The notes: generated by a model from the letters alone, not told the origin. 64,000 nucleotides of DNA from Cellulomonas sp. JZ18 (GCF_009720485.1 NZ_CP045245.1:3038001-3102000), one strand, 5' to 3'. Shown: positions 1-9,860, counted from the first letter of the stretch. A program made the numbers and translations.

Positions 1-227
1 AGCGCCGCGCGGAGCTCCTCGACGCGGTGCGCGGCGAGCGCCGGGCCGTCGCCCTCGAGGTGCGCCCACCGCTCGCCGATGACCTCGCCGCGCTCCCCCC
101 GCGTCGCCGTGACCACGGCGACCGGCAGGCCGGCCGCCGCCCACGTCGCCAGCAGGGCGCCGGTCGCGAGCGACTCGTCGTCCGGGTGGGCGTGGACGGC
201 GACCAGGCCGCCGGTCGGGTGGGTCAC
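1..227 (-). CDS. mshB: N-acetyl-inositol-glucosamine deacetylase MshB, N-terminal part (runs off window)
   Basis: About 75 N-terminal residues are visible, from a GTG at 227, and the gene continues past base 1. The zinc-binding motif [10 protein letters not shown] lies near residues 9-18. A second motif, GEVIGERWAHL, also matches mycobacterial MshB as I recall it. MshB removes acetyl from GlcNAc-inositol, the second step of mycothiol synthesis, in the cytosol. The GTG overlaps the typA stop (GTGA), so translation is probably coupled. The paralogue Mca (46529-47416) has the same first motif but lacks the GEVIGERW stretch, which is why this one is called MshB. The catalytic C-terminal half cannot be checked. 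Confidence 0.85.
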   Translation of the reverse strand, partial: MTHPTGGLVAVHAHPDDESLATGALLATWAAAGLPVAVVTATRGERGEVIGERWAHLEGDGPALAAHRVEELRAA

Positions 228-2167
228 GCGCGCTTGTTGCGGGCGGTGATGCGGGCGCGCTCGGTCTGGTCGAGCACGACCTTGCGGATGCGGACGATCT
301 CGGGCGTGACCTCGACGCACTCGTCCTCGCGCGCGAACTCGAGCGACTCCTCGAGCGTGAGCTTGCGCGGCGGCACCAGGTTCTCGAACGACTCCGCCGT
401 CGAGGAGCGGATGTTGTTGAGCTTCTTCTCCTTGGTGATGTTGACGTCCATGTCCTCGTTGCGCGCGTTCTCGCCGACGACCATGCCCTCGTACACCTCG
501 GAGGTCGGCTCGACGAAGAACGTGCCGCGCTCCTGGAGGTTGAGCATGGCGAACGGCGTCGCGACGCCCGCGCGGTCCGCGACGAGCGAGCCGTTCGTGC
601 GCGTCTCGATCGGGCCGGCCCACGGCTCGAAGCCCTCCGCGATGGAGGACGCGATGCCGGTGCCGCGGGTCTCGGTCAGGAAGCGCGTGCGGAAGCCGAT
701 GAGGCCGCGCGCCGGGACGACGAACTCCATGCGCACCCAGCCGGTGCCGTGGTTGCTCATCGTCTCCATGCGGCCCTTGCGCTGCGCGAGCAGCTGCGTG
801 ACCGCGCCCAGGTACTCCTCGGGGACGTCGATGGTCATGCGCTCGGTCGGCTCGAGGACCTGGCCGTCGACCTTCTTCGTGACGACCTGCGGCTTGCCGA
901 CGGTGAGCTCGAAGCCCTCGCGGCGCATCTGCTCGACGAGGATCGCCAGCGCGAGCTCGCCGCGGCCCTGCACCTCCCACGCGTCGGGACGCTCGGTCGG
1001 CAGGACGCGCAGCGACACGTTGCCGATGAGCTCGCGGTCGAGGCGGTCCTTGACCTGGCGCGCGGTGACCTTGTGGCCCTTGCCGCCCTTGCCGGCCAGC
1101 GGGCTGGTGTTGATGCCGATCGTCATCGAGATCGCCGGGTCGTCGACCGTGATGAGCGGCAGCGGCCGCGGGTCGTCCGGGTCCGTCAGGGTCTCGCCGA
1201 TCGTGATGTCCTCGATGCCGGCGACCGCGACGATGTCGCCGGGGCCCGCCTGCTCGGTGGGGACGCGCTCGAGGGCCTTCGTCTCGAGCAGCTCGGTGAT
1301 GCGCACGTTCTGGGTCGTGCCGTCCTGGCGGGCCCACGCGACCGTCTGCCCCTTGCGCAGGGTGCCGTTGTGGATGCGCAGCAGCGCGAGACGACCGAGG
1401 AACGGCGAGGCGTCGAGGTTCGTCACGTGCGCCTGCAGCGGCGCCTCGGGGTCGTACGTGGGCGCCGGGATCTTCTCGAGGATCGTCGCGAACAGCGGCT
1501 CGAGGTCCGGGCTGTCCGGCAGCCCGCCGTCCGCGGGCTGCTCGAGCGACGCGCGGCCGACCTTGGCGGCGGCGTAGACGACCGGCACGTCGAGGATCGC
1601 GTCGAGGTCGAGGTCCGGGACGTCCTCGTGCAGGTCCGACGCCAGCCCGAGCAGGAGGTCGGTCGCCTCGTGCACGACCTCGTCGATGCGCGCGTCGGGG
1701 CGGTCGACCTTGTTGACGACGAGGATGACCGGCAGCTTCGCGGCGAGCGCCTTGCGCAGCACGAACCGCGTCTGCGGCAGCGGACCCTCGGACGCGTCGA
1801 CGAGCAGGACGACGCCGTCGACCATCGACAGGCCACGCTCGACCTCGCCGCCGAAGTCCGCGTGCCCCGGGGTGTCGATGACGTTGATCGTGATGCCGTC
1901 GGGCTGCCCGACCGCCGCGGCCGCGGGTCCGGAGTACCGGATCGCGGTGTTCTTCGCGAGGATCGTGATGCCCTTCTCGCGCTCGAGGTCGCCCGAGTCC
2001 ATCGCGCGCTCGTCGACGTGGTCGTGCGCGCCGAACGCGCCCGACTGCCACAGCATGGCGTCGACGAGGGTGGTCTTGCCGTGGTCGACGTGGGCGACGA
2101 TCGCGACGTTGCGCAGGTCGGAACGCACGGCGGCGGCCTGGCCGGTTGCGGGCATGCGGGTGCTCAT
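224..2167 (-). CDS. typA: Ribosome-associated translational GTPase TypA/BipA
   Basis: The 647-residue protein has full length for TypA/BipA, an EF-G-like GTPase that binds the ribosome under stress and helps assemble the 50S subunit. The G1 motif AHVDHGKT is at about residues 25-32, followed by DTPGHADF (G3) and NKVD (G4). Further on come an EF-Tu-like beta-barrel, an EF-G domain-V-like region and the TypA-specific C-terminal domain, including RGLIGFRTRFLTETRGTG. The ATG at 2167 has no clear Shine-Dalgarno sequence. A -10-like TAAGAT on the minus strand (2215-2210) would give a leader of about 40 bases. Its stop overlaps the mshB start. The order lpqW-typA-mshB resembles the Rv1165-Rv1170 region of M. 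tuberculosis. Confidence 0.97.
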   Translation of the reverse strand: MSTRMPATGQAAAVRSDLRNVAIVAHVDHGKTTLVDAMLWQSGAFGAHDHVDERAMDSGDLEREKGITILAKNTAIRYSGPAAAAVGQPDGITINVIDTPGHADFGGEVERGLSMVDGVVLLVDASEGPLPQTRFVLRKALAAKLPVILVVNKVDRPDARIDEVVHEATDLLLGLASDLHEDVPDLDLDAILDVPVVYAAAKVGRASLEQPADGGLPDSPDLEPLFATILEKIPAPTYDPEAPLQAHVTNLDASPFLGRLALLRIHNGTLRKGQTVAWARQDGTTQNVRITELLETKALERVPTEQAGPGDIVAVAGIEDITIGETLTDPDDPRPLPLITVDDPAISMTIGINTSPLAGKGGKGHKVTARQVKDRLDRELIGNVSLRVLPTERPDAWEVQGRGELALAILVEQMRREGFELTVGKPQVVTKKVDGQVLEPTERMTIDVPEEYLGAVTQLLAQRKGRMETMSNHGTGWVRMEFVVPARGLIGFRTRFLTETRGTGIASSIAEGFEPWAGPIETRTNGSLVADRAGVATPFAMLNLQERGTFFVEPTSEVYEGMVVGENARNEDMDVNITKEKKLNNIRSSTAESFENLVPPRKLTLEESLEFAREDECVEVTPEIVRIRKVVLDQTERARITARNKRA

Positions 2168-2292
2168 CTCACGAGGAAGAGGGGGAGGCGCCGACGGCGG
2201 CGCGGCTCCATCTTACCGGTCCGGGCCGCACCGGCGGCGGTGACGCCGGTCTCCCCGCTCCCGCGGGGACGCGCTGCAGGCCGGCGCCGACG

Positions 2293-4266
2293 TCACCCGT
2301 CCGCCCGCGCCCAGTCCCACCACGAGGTGAGGTCGGCCCGCGCCGGCTCGAGCACGGCGACGTCCCCCACCCGCGGCAGCGCGTCGTCGTCCGCGCCGCG
2401 GTCGGCCGTCAGGGTCAGCACCGGCACCCGCACGAGCGGCAGCACCGCACCCGCGGCCACGAGGTCGCCCGACGTCGCCTCCACCAGCGCCGGCACCGCT
2501 GCCGGGTCGACCGTGCCGGCGAGGTTGTCGAGGGCGGCGTCGAGCGCCGGGTCCGCGTGCCCGCTCACGTTCGCCGCGCCGCCGCTGCGCCAGCGCGCGA
2601 CCCACGACGCCACCGGCAGGTCCCCCTGCGTGACGGGGACGAGCGCGGCGTCCCACGCGTCCGGCTCGGCGCGCAGCGCCGGCACCGGGTCGTCGACGTC
2701 CGCGGGCACGACCTCGAAGCCCGCGTCGGCCGCGGCGTCCGTGAGCACCGCGGCAGCCGCGCCCCGCACCGGGTCGTCCGTCGCCGCGAGCAGCCGCACC
2801 GTGACGGGTGCGCCCTCCGGCGCCCCGTCGGCCGGCGGGAGCGCCGCGTCGACGTCGGCCGGCGGCGCGTCCGGGCCCACCTGGGCCGCGACGACGTCCG
2901 ACGGCTCCGCGTCGGACCGCAGCGGCGCGACGGCCTCCGCCACCACCTCGCCCCGGGGCACCGCACCGACGAACGCGGCCCGCACCGCGGCCGCGGCGGC
3001 CGCCGGGTCCGACGCGCCCGCGTACGACGCCGGGTCGAACGGGCTGCCGGCACCCGCCCGCAGCACCAGCTGGAGCACCGCGTCACCGCCCGCGCGGGTG
3101 CGCACGTCGTCCGCGTCCTGCGCCGCCTCCAGGACGTCCGCCGTCGCGAGGGGTGCCGCGACGTCGAGATCCCCGTCCTCGAGCGCGTCGACCTGCGCGA
3201 GCGGGGCCAGGTCCGTGCGTACCCGCACCCGGTCCCAGCGCGCCGGGCGCGCGCCCGCGTAGGCGTCGTTGCGGACCACCTCGACACCGTCGTCCCCGAC
3301 GCGGTCGAGCACGTACGGGCCGGTCGTCGTCGTCAGCGTGGGGTCCGCCGCCACGTCGGCCGCCGTGCCCGCCGCGCGCCACACGCGCGAGATCGCGAGC
3401 AGGGCCGCGCGGTCCTGCTGCTGCACGGCCGTGGTCACCGCGGCGGCCCAGGCGGCGGCCTCGGGGTCGTCGCCACCCGCCGGCGGTGCGGGCGTCGCGG
3501 ACGAGGCGGCGGGACCGGGCGTCGACGTCGCGGTCGGGGACGCCGTCGCCGTCGCCGTCTCCGTCGCCGTCGCGCTCGCCCCCGCGGTGGCGGCGGGCGT
3601 CGCCTGCGCGCCCGGCAGCGCGGGCGCGGACGGGTCGAGCGCGAGGCGTCCCACGACGTGCGCGGGGAGGTTGACGTCGAGCGCGAGCTGCCAGTCCGCG
3701 ACGGGCCGGTCGTAGACGACGGTCACGGTCGCACCGTCGACCACCGGTACGGCCGACGCGTGCGCGAGGACCGGCGACGTCGCGGCGAACGCGACGACGG
3801 CGTCCAGCGCCGCCGGGTCGGCGGGGCGGCCGTCGGCACCGAGCTCGGGGACCACCTCGTCGAGCTGCCCGCTGCGGGCGGCCCACTCGAGCAGCAGGTC
3901 GGCCGGGGTCACGGGGACGCCGTCCGACCACCGTGCCGTCGGCGCGATCGTGTAACGGACGGTGAGCGGCGCGTCGCCGACCTTCTCCACCGTCCCGAAC
4001 GACGGGTCGGTGGAGACCGACCCGTCGGCCTCGAGCGTGACGAAGCCCGACTGGACGAGGCCGCGCACCAGGACGCTGCCGGGCGCCCGACCCGCGACCG
4101 TCCCCCCGTTGAGGGACGTGAACGGCAGGTCGGCCGCGACCACGACCGTGCCCGCACGCGCCGGGTCGGCCGCGTCCTGCGTGCAGCCCGCCGTCGCCAG
4201 CACCGCCGCCACCAGCCCCGCGACGACGTACGTCCCGCTCCCGCGCACCCGACCGGTCCCGTCCAT
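2293..4266 (-). CDS. lpqW: LpqW-like lipoprotein of the peptide-binding (SBP_bac_5) family
   Basis: The protein has about 657 residues. I start it at the ATG at 4266, which has GGAGG nine bases upstream; the GTG at 4305 has no ribosome site. The signal peptide ends in the lipobox LATAGC, so it should be lipid-anchored outside the membrane. The fold is that of oligopeptide-binding proteins, and it is closely similar to DppA at 9903-11762 (compare TARWSDGVPVTPADLLLEWA with TAKWSDGVQAGPADLLLEWA). In mycobacteria LpqW sits beside typA and affects mannoside/lipoarabinomannan synthesis rather than transport. The name rests on family and position. A Pro/Ala/Thr/Ser-rich linker near residues 240-275 is low-complexity. 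Confidence 0.8.
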   Translation of the reverse strand: MDGTGRVRGSGTYVVAGLVAAVLATAGCTQDAADPARAGTVVVAADLPFTSLNGGTVAGRAPGSVLVRGLVQSGFVTLEADGSVSTDPSFGTVEKVGDAPLTVRYTIAPTARWSDGVPVTPADLLLEWAARSGQLDEVVPELGADGRPADPAALDAVVAFAATSPVLAHASAVPVVDGATVTVVYDRPVADWQLALDVNLPAHVVGRLALDPSAPALPGAQATPAATAGASATATETATATASPTATSTPGPAASSATPAPPAGGDDPEAAAWAAAVTTAVQQQDRAALLAISRVWRAAGTAADVAADPTLTTTTGPYVLDRVGDDGVEVVRNDAYAGARPARWDRVRVRTDLAPLAQVDALEDGDLDVAAPLATADVLEAAQDADDVRTRAGGDAVLQLVLRAGAGSPFDPASYAGASDPAAAAAAVRAAFVGAVPRGEVVAEAVAPLRSDAEPSDVVAAQVGPDAPPADVDAALPPADGAPEGAPVTVRLLAATDDPVRGAAAAVLTDAAADAGFEVVPADVDDPVPALRAEPDAWDAALVPVTQGDLPVASWVARWRSGGAANVSGHADPALDAALDNLAGTVDPAAVPALVEATSGDLVAAGAVLPLVRVPVLTLTADRGADDDALPRVGDVAVLEPARADLTSWWDWARADG

Positions 4267-4487
4267 CCGCACCGTCCTCCGCTTCGTGCCTCGACCCGAC
4301 CGCACCTCGCCCCGGCCGGACCACCACCCGTCCGGCGGTCACCCGTCCGCCGCTCCACCCGTGCATCGGCCGGGACCGGCCCGGACTGAAGTGGCAGATC
4401 GGACGGATCCCGTCGGACCGTAGCGGACCGGGGCGAGCAGGACGCACGCGCACCGACGGCCGGACCGCGTCACGCGACGGGACGCGC

Positions 4488-4522
4488 GAGAGCCCGGTCC
4501 CGCCGTGCGGGACCGGGCTCTC
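4488..4522 (-). terminator. Hairpin terminator after dppDF
   Basis: A perfect 15-bp inverted repeat (4488-4502 with 4508-4522) surrounds a 5-base loop. It lies just past the dppDF stop at 4546 on the minus strand and should end the transport operon before lpqW. There is no U-tract, as is usual in such GC-rich genomes. Confidence 0.75.
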
Positions 4523-4545
4523 GTCGCTGCGACGCGACGGCCGGA

Positions 4546-6366
4546 TCAGATGCCCGGGCGCTGGATCCGCTCGTTGTCGATCTCGTCGACGCCGAGCGCG
4601 TCGGCGCGGCCGGCCTCCTCCGCCTGGCGCGCCTCCTCCGCGAGCAGCTCGGCGTGCTGCGCCTCGAGCAGGGCGTCACGGGCGATCCGCCGCTCGCGCT
4701 GCGCCTCGGGGTCGGGCACCGGCACGGCCGCGATGAGGCGCTGCGTGTACGGGTCCTGCGGCGCGTTGACGACCTGCGCGGCCGGGCCGACCTCGACGAG
4801 GCGGCCGTTGCGCATGACCGCGATGCGGTCGGACAGGATCTCCACGACCGCGAGGTCGTGGCTGATGAACAGGCACGCGAAGCCGTGCTCGCGCTGCAGC
4901 TCCTGGAACAGGTCGAGCACGGCCGCCTGCACGGACACGTCGAGCGCGGACGTCGGCTCGTCGGCGACGAGCAGGCGCGGCTCCAGCGCGAGCGACCGGG
5001 CGATGCCGACGCGCTGGCGCTGCCCGCCCGACAGCTCGTGCGGGTAGCGGTTGCGCATCGCGCGCGGCAGGTGCACCTGGTCGAGCAGGCGCTCGATCTC
5101 GCGCTGCAGCGCCTCGCCCTTGACGCCGCGGTGCAGCAGGAGCGGCTCGGCGATGGACTCGCCGATCGGCAGGCGCGGGTTCAGGGAGGAGCCCGGGTCC
5201 TGGAAGACGATGCCGACCTTCGTGCGCAGCGGCTTCAGGTCCTTCATGGTCGCGCCGACCATGTCGTGCCCGACGATCTTCAGCGAGCCGCCGGTCACCG
5301 GCAGCAGGCCCACCGCGGCGCGGCCGATCGTGGTCTTGCCCGACCCGGACTCGCCGACGAGGCCGACGACCTCGCCCTGACGGATCTCCAGCGAGACGCC
5401 GTCGACGGCCCGGAACGCGGGCGTGCGCCGCCGGCCCGGGTACTCGATGACCATGTCGCGCGCCTCGAGGACGAGCTCACGCTCGTCCACCGGGGTGGAC
5501 GCGGGCGCGGGCTCGCTCACCCGGGCACGGGCGGGGACGTCGGACGCCGAGCGGCCGAGGTGCGGGACGGCGTCGAGCAGGCGCTGCGTGTACGCGTGCT
5601 GCGGGTTGCGGAACACCTCGAGCGCCGGGCCCTGGTCCACGACCCGCCCGTCCTTCATGACGATGATGTTGTCCGCCATGTCGGCGACGACGCCCATGTC
5701 GTGCGTGATGAGCACGATGCCCGCGTCGATGCGCTCGCGCAGGTCCCGCATGAGCTTGAGGATCTCCGCCTGCACGGTGACGTCGAGGGCCGTCGTCGGC
5801 TCGTCCGCGATGAGCAGCGTCGGGTCGCACGCGAGCGCCTGCGCGATCATCGCGCGCTGGCGCTGCCCGCCGGACAGCTGGTGCGGGTAGGAGTCGACCC
5901 GCTTCTCCGGGTTCGGGATGTCGACGAGGCGCAGCAGCTCGACCGCGCGCTCGCGCGCCTCGGTCGGGCCGATCTCGAAGTGCGCGCGCAGCGTCTCGAT
6001 GATCTGGAACCCGATCGTGAACACCGGGTTCAGGGCCGTCATCGGCTCCTGGAAGATCATCGACACCTCGCGGCCGCGGATGCGGCGCAGGCGGTTGGCC
6101 GGCATGCCGACGAGCTCGCGGTCGCCCAGCAGGGCGGACCCGCGGGCGCGGCCGTTGGGCGGCAGCAGGCCGAGCAGGGCCATCGACGACTGCGTCTTGC
6201 CGGAGCCGGACTCACCGACGATCGCGAGCACCTCGCCCGGGCGCACGTCGTAGCTGACGTCGACGGCGGCCGGGTGCCAGCGCCCGTCGACGTAGAAGTC
6301 GACGTTCAGGTCGCGCACCGACAGCACGGGCGTCGTGGTCGGGGCGTGGTTCGTGTCGAGGGCCAC
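4546..6366 (-). CDS. Oligo/dipeptide ABC transporter, fused DppD-DppF ATPase
   Basis: The 606-residue protein carries two complete ABC nucleotide-binding domains in one chain, equivalent to DppD plus DppF. Domain 1 has Walker [10 protein letters not shown], signature LSGGQRQR and Walker [13 protein letters not shown]. Domain 2 has [28 protein letters not shown] and [12 protein letters not shown]. Each carries the family's oligopeptide-type C-terminal stretch (for example [17 protein letters not shown]). It powers import through DppB and DppC from the cytoplasmic face. The GTG start at 6366 has AGGAAGGA about 9 bases upstream. It is separated from dppC (8183-7074) by an opposite-strand gene, so it probably needs its own promoter. 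Confidence 0.93.
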   Translation of the reverse strand: MALDTNHAPTTTPVLSVRDLNVDFYVDGRWHPAAVDVSYDVRPGEVLAIVGESGSGKTQSSMALLGLLPPNGRARGSALLGDRELVGMPANRLRRIRGREVSMIFQEPMTALNPVFTIGFQIIETLRAHFEIGPTEARERAVELLRLVDIPNPEKRVDSYPHQLSGGQRQRAMIAQALACDPTLLIADEPTTALDVTVQAEILKLMRDLRERIDAGIVLITHDMGVVADMADNIIVMKDGRVVDQGPALEVFRNPQHAYTQRLLDAVPHLGRSASDVPARARVSEPAPASTPVDERELVLEARDMVIEYPGRRRTPAFRAVDGVSLEIRQGEVVGLVGESGSGKTTIGRAAVGLLPVTGGSLKIVGHDMVGATMKDLKPLRTKVGIVFQDPGSSLNPRLPIGESIAEPLLLHRGVKGEALQREIERLLDQVHLPRAMRNRYPHELSGGQRQRVGIARSLALEPRLLVADEPTSALDVSVQAAVLDLFQELQREHGFACLFISHDLAVVEILSDRIAVMRNGRLVEVGPAAQVVNAPQDPYTQRLIAAVPVPDPEAQRERRIARDALLEAQHAELLAEEARQAEEAGRADALGVDEIDNERIQRPGI

Positions 6367-6441
6367 CGTTCAGCGTCCTTCCTGCACGCGGTCCGCTGGC
6401 CCGGTCGGGGCGGCGGGGTGCGGGTCTGCGAGCATGGCGCC

Positions 6442-7056
6442 GTGGGTGCCACGCAGGAGTTCACATCGGGGTACGGACGAGGACTGACCGTCGCGGCGGC
6501 CGCGGCCGGCGCCGCGGCGCTCGTCGCGGTCGCGGCGCAGGACGGCGCCGTGGCGGCGCTGCGCGTGCTGCCGCTCGTCGCGCTCGTGGTGCTCGTCGTG
6601 TGGGCGCTGTTCTGGCGCCCGGGGGTCGAGGTCGCGGACGGCGAGGTCGTCGTGCGCAACGTGCTGAGCACCGTGCACGTGCCCTGGCCGACCTACCGCG
6701 GCGTCACCCGCGGCTGGTCCCTCGTGCTGCACACGACCGACGGCGACGTGCAGGTCTTCGCCGCACCGCGTTCCAGCGCCACGGCGCAGTGGGTGCGCCG
6801 GGGCCGGGACGACGACGGGGTGCGTCCGGTGCCCGCCGACGGCCGCCCGGTCCGCTCGCTGCACGCGACGGCCGAGAGCGTCGGCGACGCCGTCGAGGCC
6901 CGGCACGACGCGCTGGTGCGCGCCGGGCACCTCGACGGGGCGGAGCGGCTGCGCACCGAGCACGGCCTGCGCCCGGTGCGTCGGGTGCACGTGGCCGGCA
7001 TCGCCACGGCGGTGGCCCTCGCGGCCGCCGCCGTGGCGGTGCTCGTCACCGCGTGA
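6442..7056 (+). CDS. Membrane protein with bPH_6-type PH domain
   Basis: The protein has about 204 residues from the GTG at 6442; another in-frame GTG at 6418 is possible, and neither has a strong ribosome site. Two hydrophobic helices lie near residues 12-30 and 37-53. A small beta-rich PH-like domain follows, with the typical pattern GVEVADGEVVVRNVLSTVHV. A third membrane helix is at the extreme C-terminus. The architecture resembles the mycobacterial CFP-6-like (low molecular weight antigen 6) family, whose role is not known. It is divergent from dppDF and convergent with dppC (17 bases apart), so it sits inside the dpp locus on the opposite strand. A role in peptide transport is not implied by sequence. 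Confidence 0.72.
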   Translation: MGATQEFTSGYGRGLTVAAAAAGAAALVAVAAQDGAVAALRVLPLVALVVLVVWALFWRPGVEVADGEVVVRNVLSTVHVPWPTYRGVTRGWSLVLHTTDGDVQVFAAPRSSATAQWVRRGRDDDGVRPVPADGRPVRSLHATAESVGDAVEARHDALVRAGHLDGAERLRTEHGLRPVRRVHVAGIATAVALAAAAVAVLVTA

Positions 7057-7073
7057 GCGGTCGCGCGTGCAGG

Positions 7074-8183
7074 TCACGCGCCGCCGCCCGTGCCGGCGTT
7101 CCGGCCGTCGAGGTCGGGGCGCACCGTGCTGACGCGCCCGCGCTCGGCGGTGCCGTCGGCCGCCATCGCCTTGGCCATCTTGCGCTCGGACGGGATCCGC
7201 TTCTGCCGCGGGTCGAACGCGTCGCGCAGGCCGTCGCCGATGAAGTTGACGCTCAGCGCGATGAGCACGATGAACAGGCCCGGCCACCAGAACAGCCACG
7301 GCCGCGTCGAGAACGCCTGCTGGTACAGGCTGATGAGCTGACCGAGCGAGATCTCGGGCGGCACGATGCCGAAGCCCAGGTAGGACAGCGCGGTCTCGAG
7401 CAGGATGGCCGAGCTCATGAGCAGCGTGACCGCCACGATGAGCGTGCCGATCGCGTTCGGCAGGATGTGCTTGAAGATGATCCGCAGGTTGCTCGCGCCA
7501 GCGACGCGGGCGGCGTCGACGAACTCGCGCTCGCGCAGCGAGAGGAACTCGCCGCGCACGAGCCGGGCCAGCGTCGTCCACAGGATCAGCCCGAGCGCCA
7601 CGGCGAAGACCACGCCGCTGACCGTGCCGGCCATCTTGCCGACCACGGCGCCGATGACGATCGTCGGCACCGTGATGACCAGGTCGGTCGCCCGCATGAG
7701 CAGGGTGTCGGCGCGGCCGCGGAAGAACCCGGCCGCGGCCCCGACGAGCACACCGATCACGGCGGCGACGACACCGATGACCACCATGACCATGAGCGAC
7801 GTCTGCACGCCGGCCATGACGCGCGCGAACATGTCGCGCCCGAGCTCGTCCTGGCCGAACGGGTGCGAGCCGATCGCGAAGCCGTCGCCGCCCAGCCACG
7901 TGGGCAGCGACAGCGTCGGGGCGCCGCCCGCGTTGACGACGGAGCCGGTCTGGTAGGGCGTGTAGGACCACCAGCCGGGGATCGGCCCGACGCCGACGGA
8001 GGTGAACGCCAGCAGCGTGGTGAGGGCGAGGACGGCGAGACCCGCCATCGCGCCGCGGTGGCGGAAGAACCGCCGGCGGACGATCTGCCCCTGGGAGAGG
8101 CCGGCGACCTCCTGCAGCTCGATCGCGTTCTCGAGCCGCTCCTCGGGCTCGCCGGTGGGCTGGGGTGTGGTGGGGGTGCTCAT
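7074..8183 (-). CDS. Oligo/dipeptide ABC transporter permease DppC
   Basis: The 369-residue permease starts at the ATG at 8183, which overlaps the dppB stop (ATGA). A cytoplasmic N-tail of about 40 residues with an RRRFFRHRGA anchor is followed by TM1. The OppC-family periplasmic stretch (HPFGQDELGRDMFARV) comes next, then the BPD_transp_1 core. The ATPase-docking EAA loop reads EFVDAARVAGASNLRIIFKH. The C-terminal FDPRQKR region is typical, with an extra polar tail of about 35 residues. It forms the heterodimeric channel with DppB. Confidence 0.93.
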   Translation of the reverse strand: MSTPTTPQPTGEPEERLENAIELQEVAGLSQGQIVRRRFFRHRGAMAGLAVLALTTLLAFTSVGVGPIPGWWSYTPYQTGSVVNAGGAPTLSLPTWLGGDGFAIGSHPFGQDELGRDMFARVMAGVQTSLMVMVVIGVVAAVIGVLVGAAAGFFRGRADTLLMRATDLVITVPTIVIGAVVGKMAGTVSGVVFAVALGLILWTTLARLVRGEFLSLREREFVDAARVAGASNLRIIFKHILPNAIGTLIVAVTLLMSSAILLETALSYLGFGIVPPEISLGQLISLYQQAFSTRPWLFWWPGLFIVLIALSVNFIGDGLRDAFDPRQKRIPSERKMAKAMAADGTAERGRVSTVRPDLDGRNAGTGGGA

Positions 8184-9700
8184 GCGTCCAACCGGATCCG
8201 GGGGTCGATCGCCGCGTAGACGATGTCCGCGACGATGTTGGCGATGATGGCGAGGGTCGCGACGACGATCAGGTACGCCATGACCGGTGCCTGCTCGGCG
8301 TCCATCAGGGACCGCACGAACAGCTGGCCCATGCCGGGACGTGCGAACACGTTCTCCGTGATGACCGCGCCGCCCAGCAGCGTGATGACGTCGATGGGCA
8401 CGATGGTCGCCAGCGGGATGAGCGCGTTGCGGAACCCGTGGCGGACCACGACGAGCCGCTCCGGCAGGCCCTTGGCGCGCGCCGTGCGGATGTAGTCCTG
8501 GTTCAGCACCTCGAGCATGCTCGAGCGCGAGTACCGGGTGTACGACGCGAACGCGATCAGCACGAGCGTGGCCGTCGGCAGGACGAGGTGCGTGTAGGAG
8601 TCGAGCACCTGCACCCAGTAGTTGCCGCCGAGGTTCGGCGTGCGGTCGCCGAACGTCGGGATCGGGCGGCCGCTCAGCGCCTGGAAGTACGGCCCCCAGA
8701 CCTGCATGACCTGGTCGATGAAGATCAGCGTGCCCATGACGAGCGCCACGGCCGCGCCGGTGCGGGCCGACGTGCGCCAGTCCGGGCCACCGAACAGGCG
8801 TCCGACGAGGTACCCGACGCCCACCGTCAGGAGCGCGAGGCCCGCGATGAGCAGGTGGGACTCGTCGATCGAGTCGAACACGACCTGCATCGGGAAGTAG
8901 AGGACGACACCGAGGACGACCACCGTCAGACCCGTGTAGAGCGCGCGACGGTTGTGCAGGCCCGCGAACACGCCGGCGACCGCGAAGGCCGTGCCGGCGC
9001 CGAGCAGCGCGAGCAGCACGGGGCCGATCTGCGGGCGGTCCCACCAGCCGGTGAGCTGGATGTACGCGAACAGCGCGACGTTGGCGGCCGCGGCGATCGC
9101 GAAGACCTGCACGCGGCGGCGCGCGGAGCCGCCGACGGCGAGCGACCACAGCAGGCCCACCACGAGCGACAGCGCGACGACCACGCCCCAGCCGATGACC
9201 GGGTCGCGCAGGAAGTCGTTGAAGCCGATCGCGCCCCACTGCTTGAGCAGCACCGCGACCCAGAACGAGGGCAGCGAGTAGAGCAGGAACGACAGGAAGA
9301 TGATCACGTAGTCGAACGCGCTGTACTGGCGCAGCGCCGACACGATGCCGACGGTGACGCCGACGAGCAGCGAGAGGACCGTCGCGGCGGCGACGAGCTC
9401 GAGCGTCGAGCCGATGGCGCGGGTGAGCAGGCCGCTCACGTCCTGGCCGGAGCGCCAGGCCTCGCCCAGGTCGCCCGTCACGACGTCACCGATCCACCAG
9501 AAGAAGCGGATCACGACGTTGGTGTCGAGGTTCAGCTCGGCCGTGCGCTGCGCGATGAGCTGCTCCTTGTTGGGAGCAGTGCTCTCGACGAGGTCGGCCA
9601 GGGGGTCGATGGCCGCGTCGACCAGGATGTACATGATGAAGAGCGCCACGAAGAGCGTGACGACTCCCGCCGCGAGGCGGCGCAGGAGGAAGTTGAGCAC
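8180..9700 (-). CDS. Oligo/dipeptide ABC transporter permease DppB, enlarged by a membrane insertion
   Basis: At 506 residues this is far longer than the usual DppB of about 310-340. The N-terminus (MLNFLLRRLAAGVVTLFVAL) and the C-terminal core are typical, with EAA loop DYIRTARAKGLPERLVVVRH and ending YAAIDPRIRLDA. Between about residues 150 and 345 there is an extra block of roughly 190 residues containing about five or six hydrophobic segments. The start is an ATG at 9700. dppA lies 200 bases upstream behind two hairpins, and dppC overlaps its 3' end. Fusion or decay is unlikely because the reading frame is continuous and both permease ends are intact. Confidence 0.9.
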   Translation of the reverse strand: MLNFLLRRLAAGVVTLFVALFIMYILVDAAIDPLADLVESTAPNKEQLIAQRTAELNLDTNVVIRFFWWIGDVVTGDLGEAWRSGQDVSGLLTRAIGSTLELVAAATVLSLLVGVTVGIVSALRQYSAFDYVIIFLSFLLYSLPSFWVAVLLKQWGAIGFNDFLRDPVIGWGVVVALSLVVGLLWSLAVGGSARRRVQVFAIAAAANVALFAYIQLTGWWDRPQIGPVLLALLGAGTAFAVAGVFAGLHNRRALYTGLTVVVLGVVLYFPMQVVFDSIDESHLLIAGLALLTVGVGYLVGRLFGGPDWRTSARTGAAVALVMGTLIFIDQVMQVWGPYFQALSGRPIPTFGDRTPNLGGNYWVQVLDSYTHLVLPTATLVLIAFASYTRYSRSSMLEVLNQDYIRTARAKGLPERLVVVRHGFRNALIPLATIVPIDVITLLGGAVITENVFARPGMGQLFVRSLMDAEQAPVMAYLIVVATLAIIANIVADIVYAAIDPRIRLDA

Positions 9701-9800
9701 GGAGGGCTACCTCGCAGGGACGGGAAGCCGGTCGTCGGGGATCGTATCCCGCCGGCCTCCGCTTGAGGTGGTGGAGGACATCACGAGGGGGCAGCGTACG

Positions 9801-9850
9801 CGCACGACGGAGGGCGCCGTGGGCGGACCCTCGGCGCCCTCCGTCGTGCG
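9801..9850 (-). terminator. Strong hairpin between dppA and dppB
   Basis: An 18-bp perfect inverted repeat (9801-9818 with 9833-9850) surrounds a 14-base loop. It lies in the intergenic region between dppA and dppB and is the second of two consecutive hairpins met by transcription leaving dppA. It probably reduces read-through into dppB. Confidence 0.65.
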
Positions 9851-9860
9851 TGCACGGTGC

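Noticed and set aside
2146..4389. Very long open frames on the strand opposite real genes (also at 4654-7056, 25510-27012, 34252-37338 and others)
   Set aside because: They are rich in Arg/Ala/Gly/Pro, lack domains and mirror genes with clear motifs; high GC suppresses stop codons in non-coding frames.
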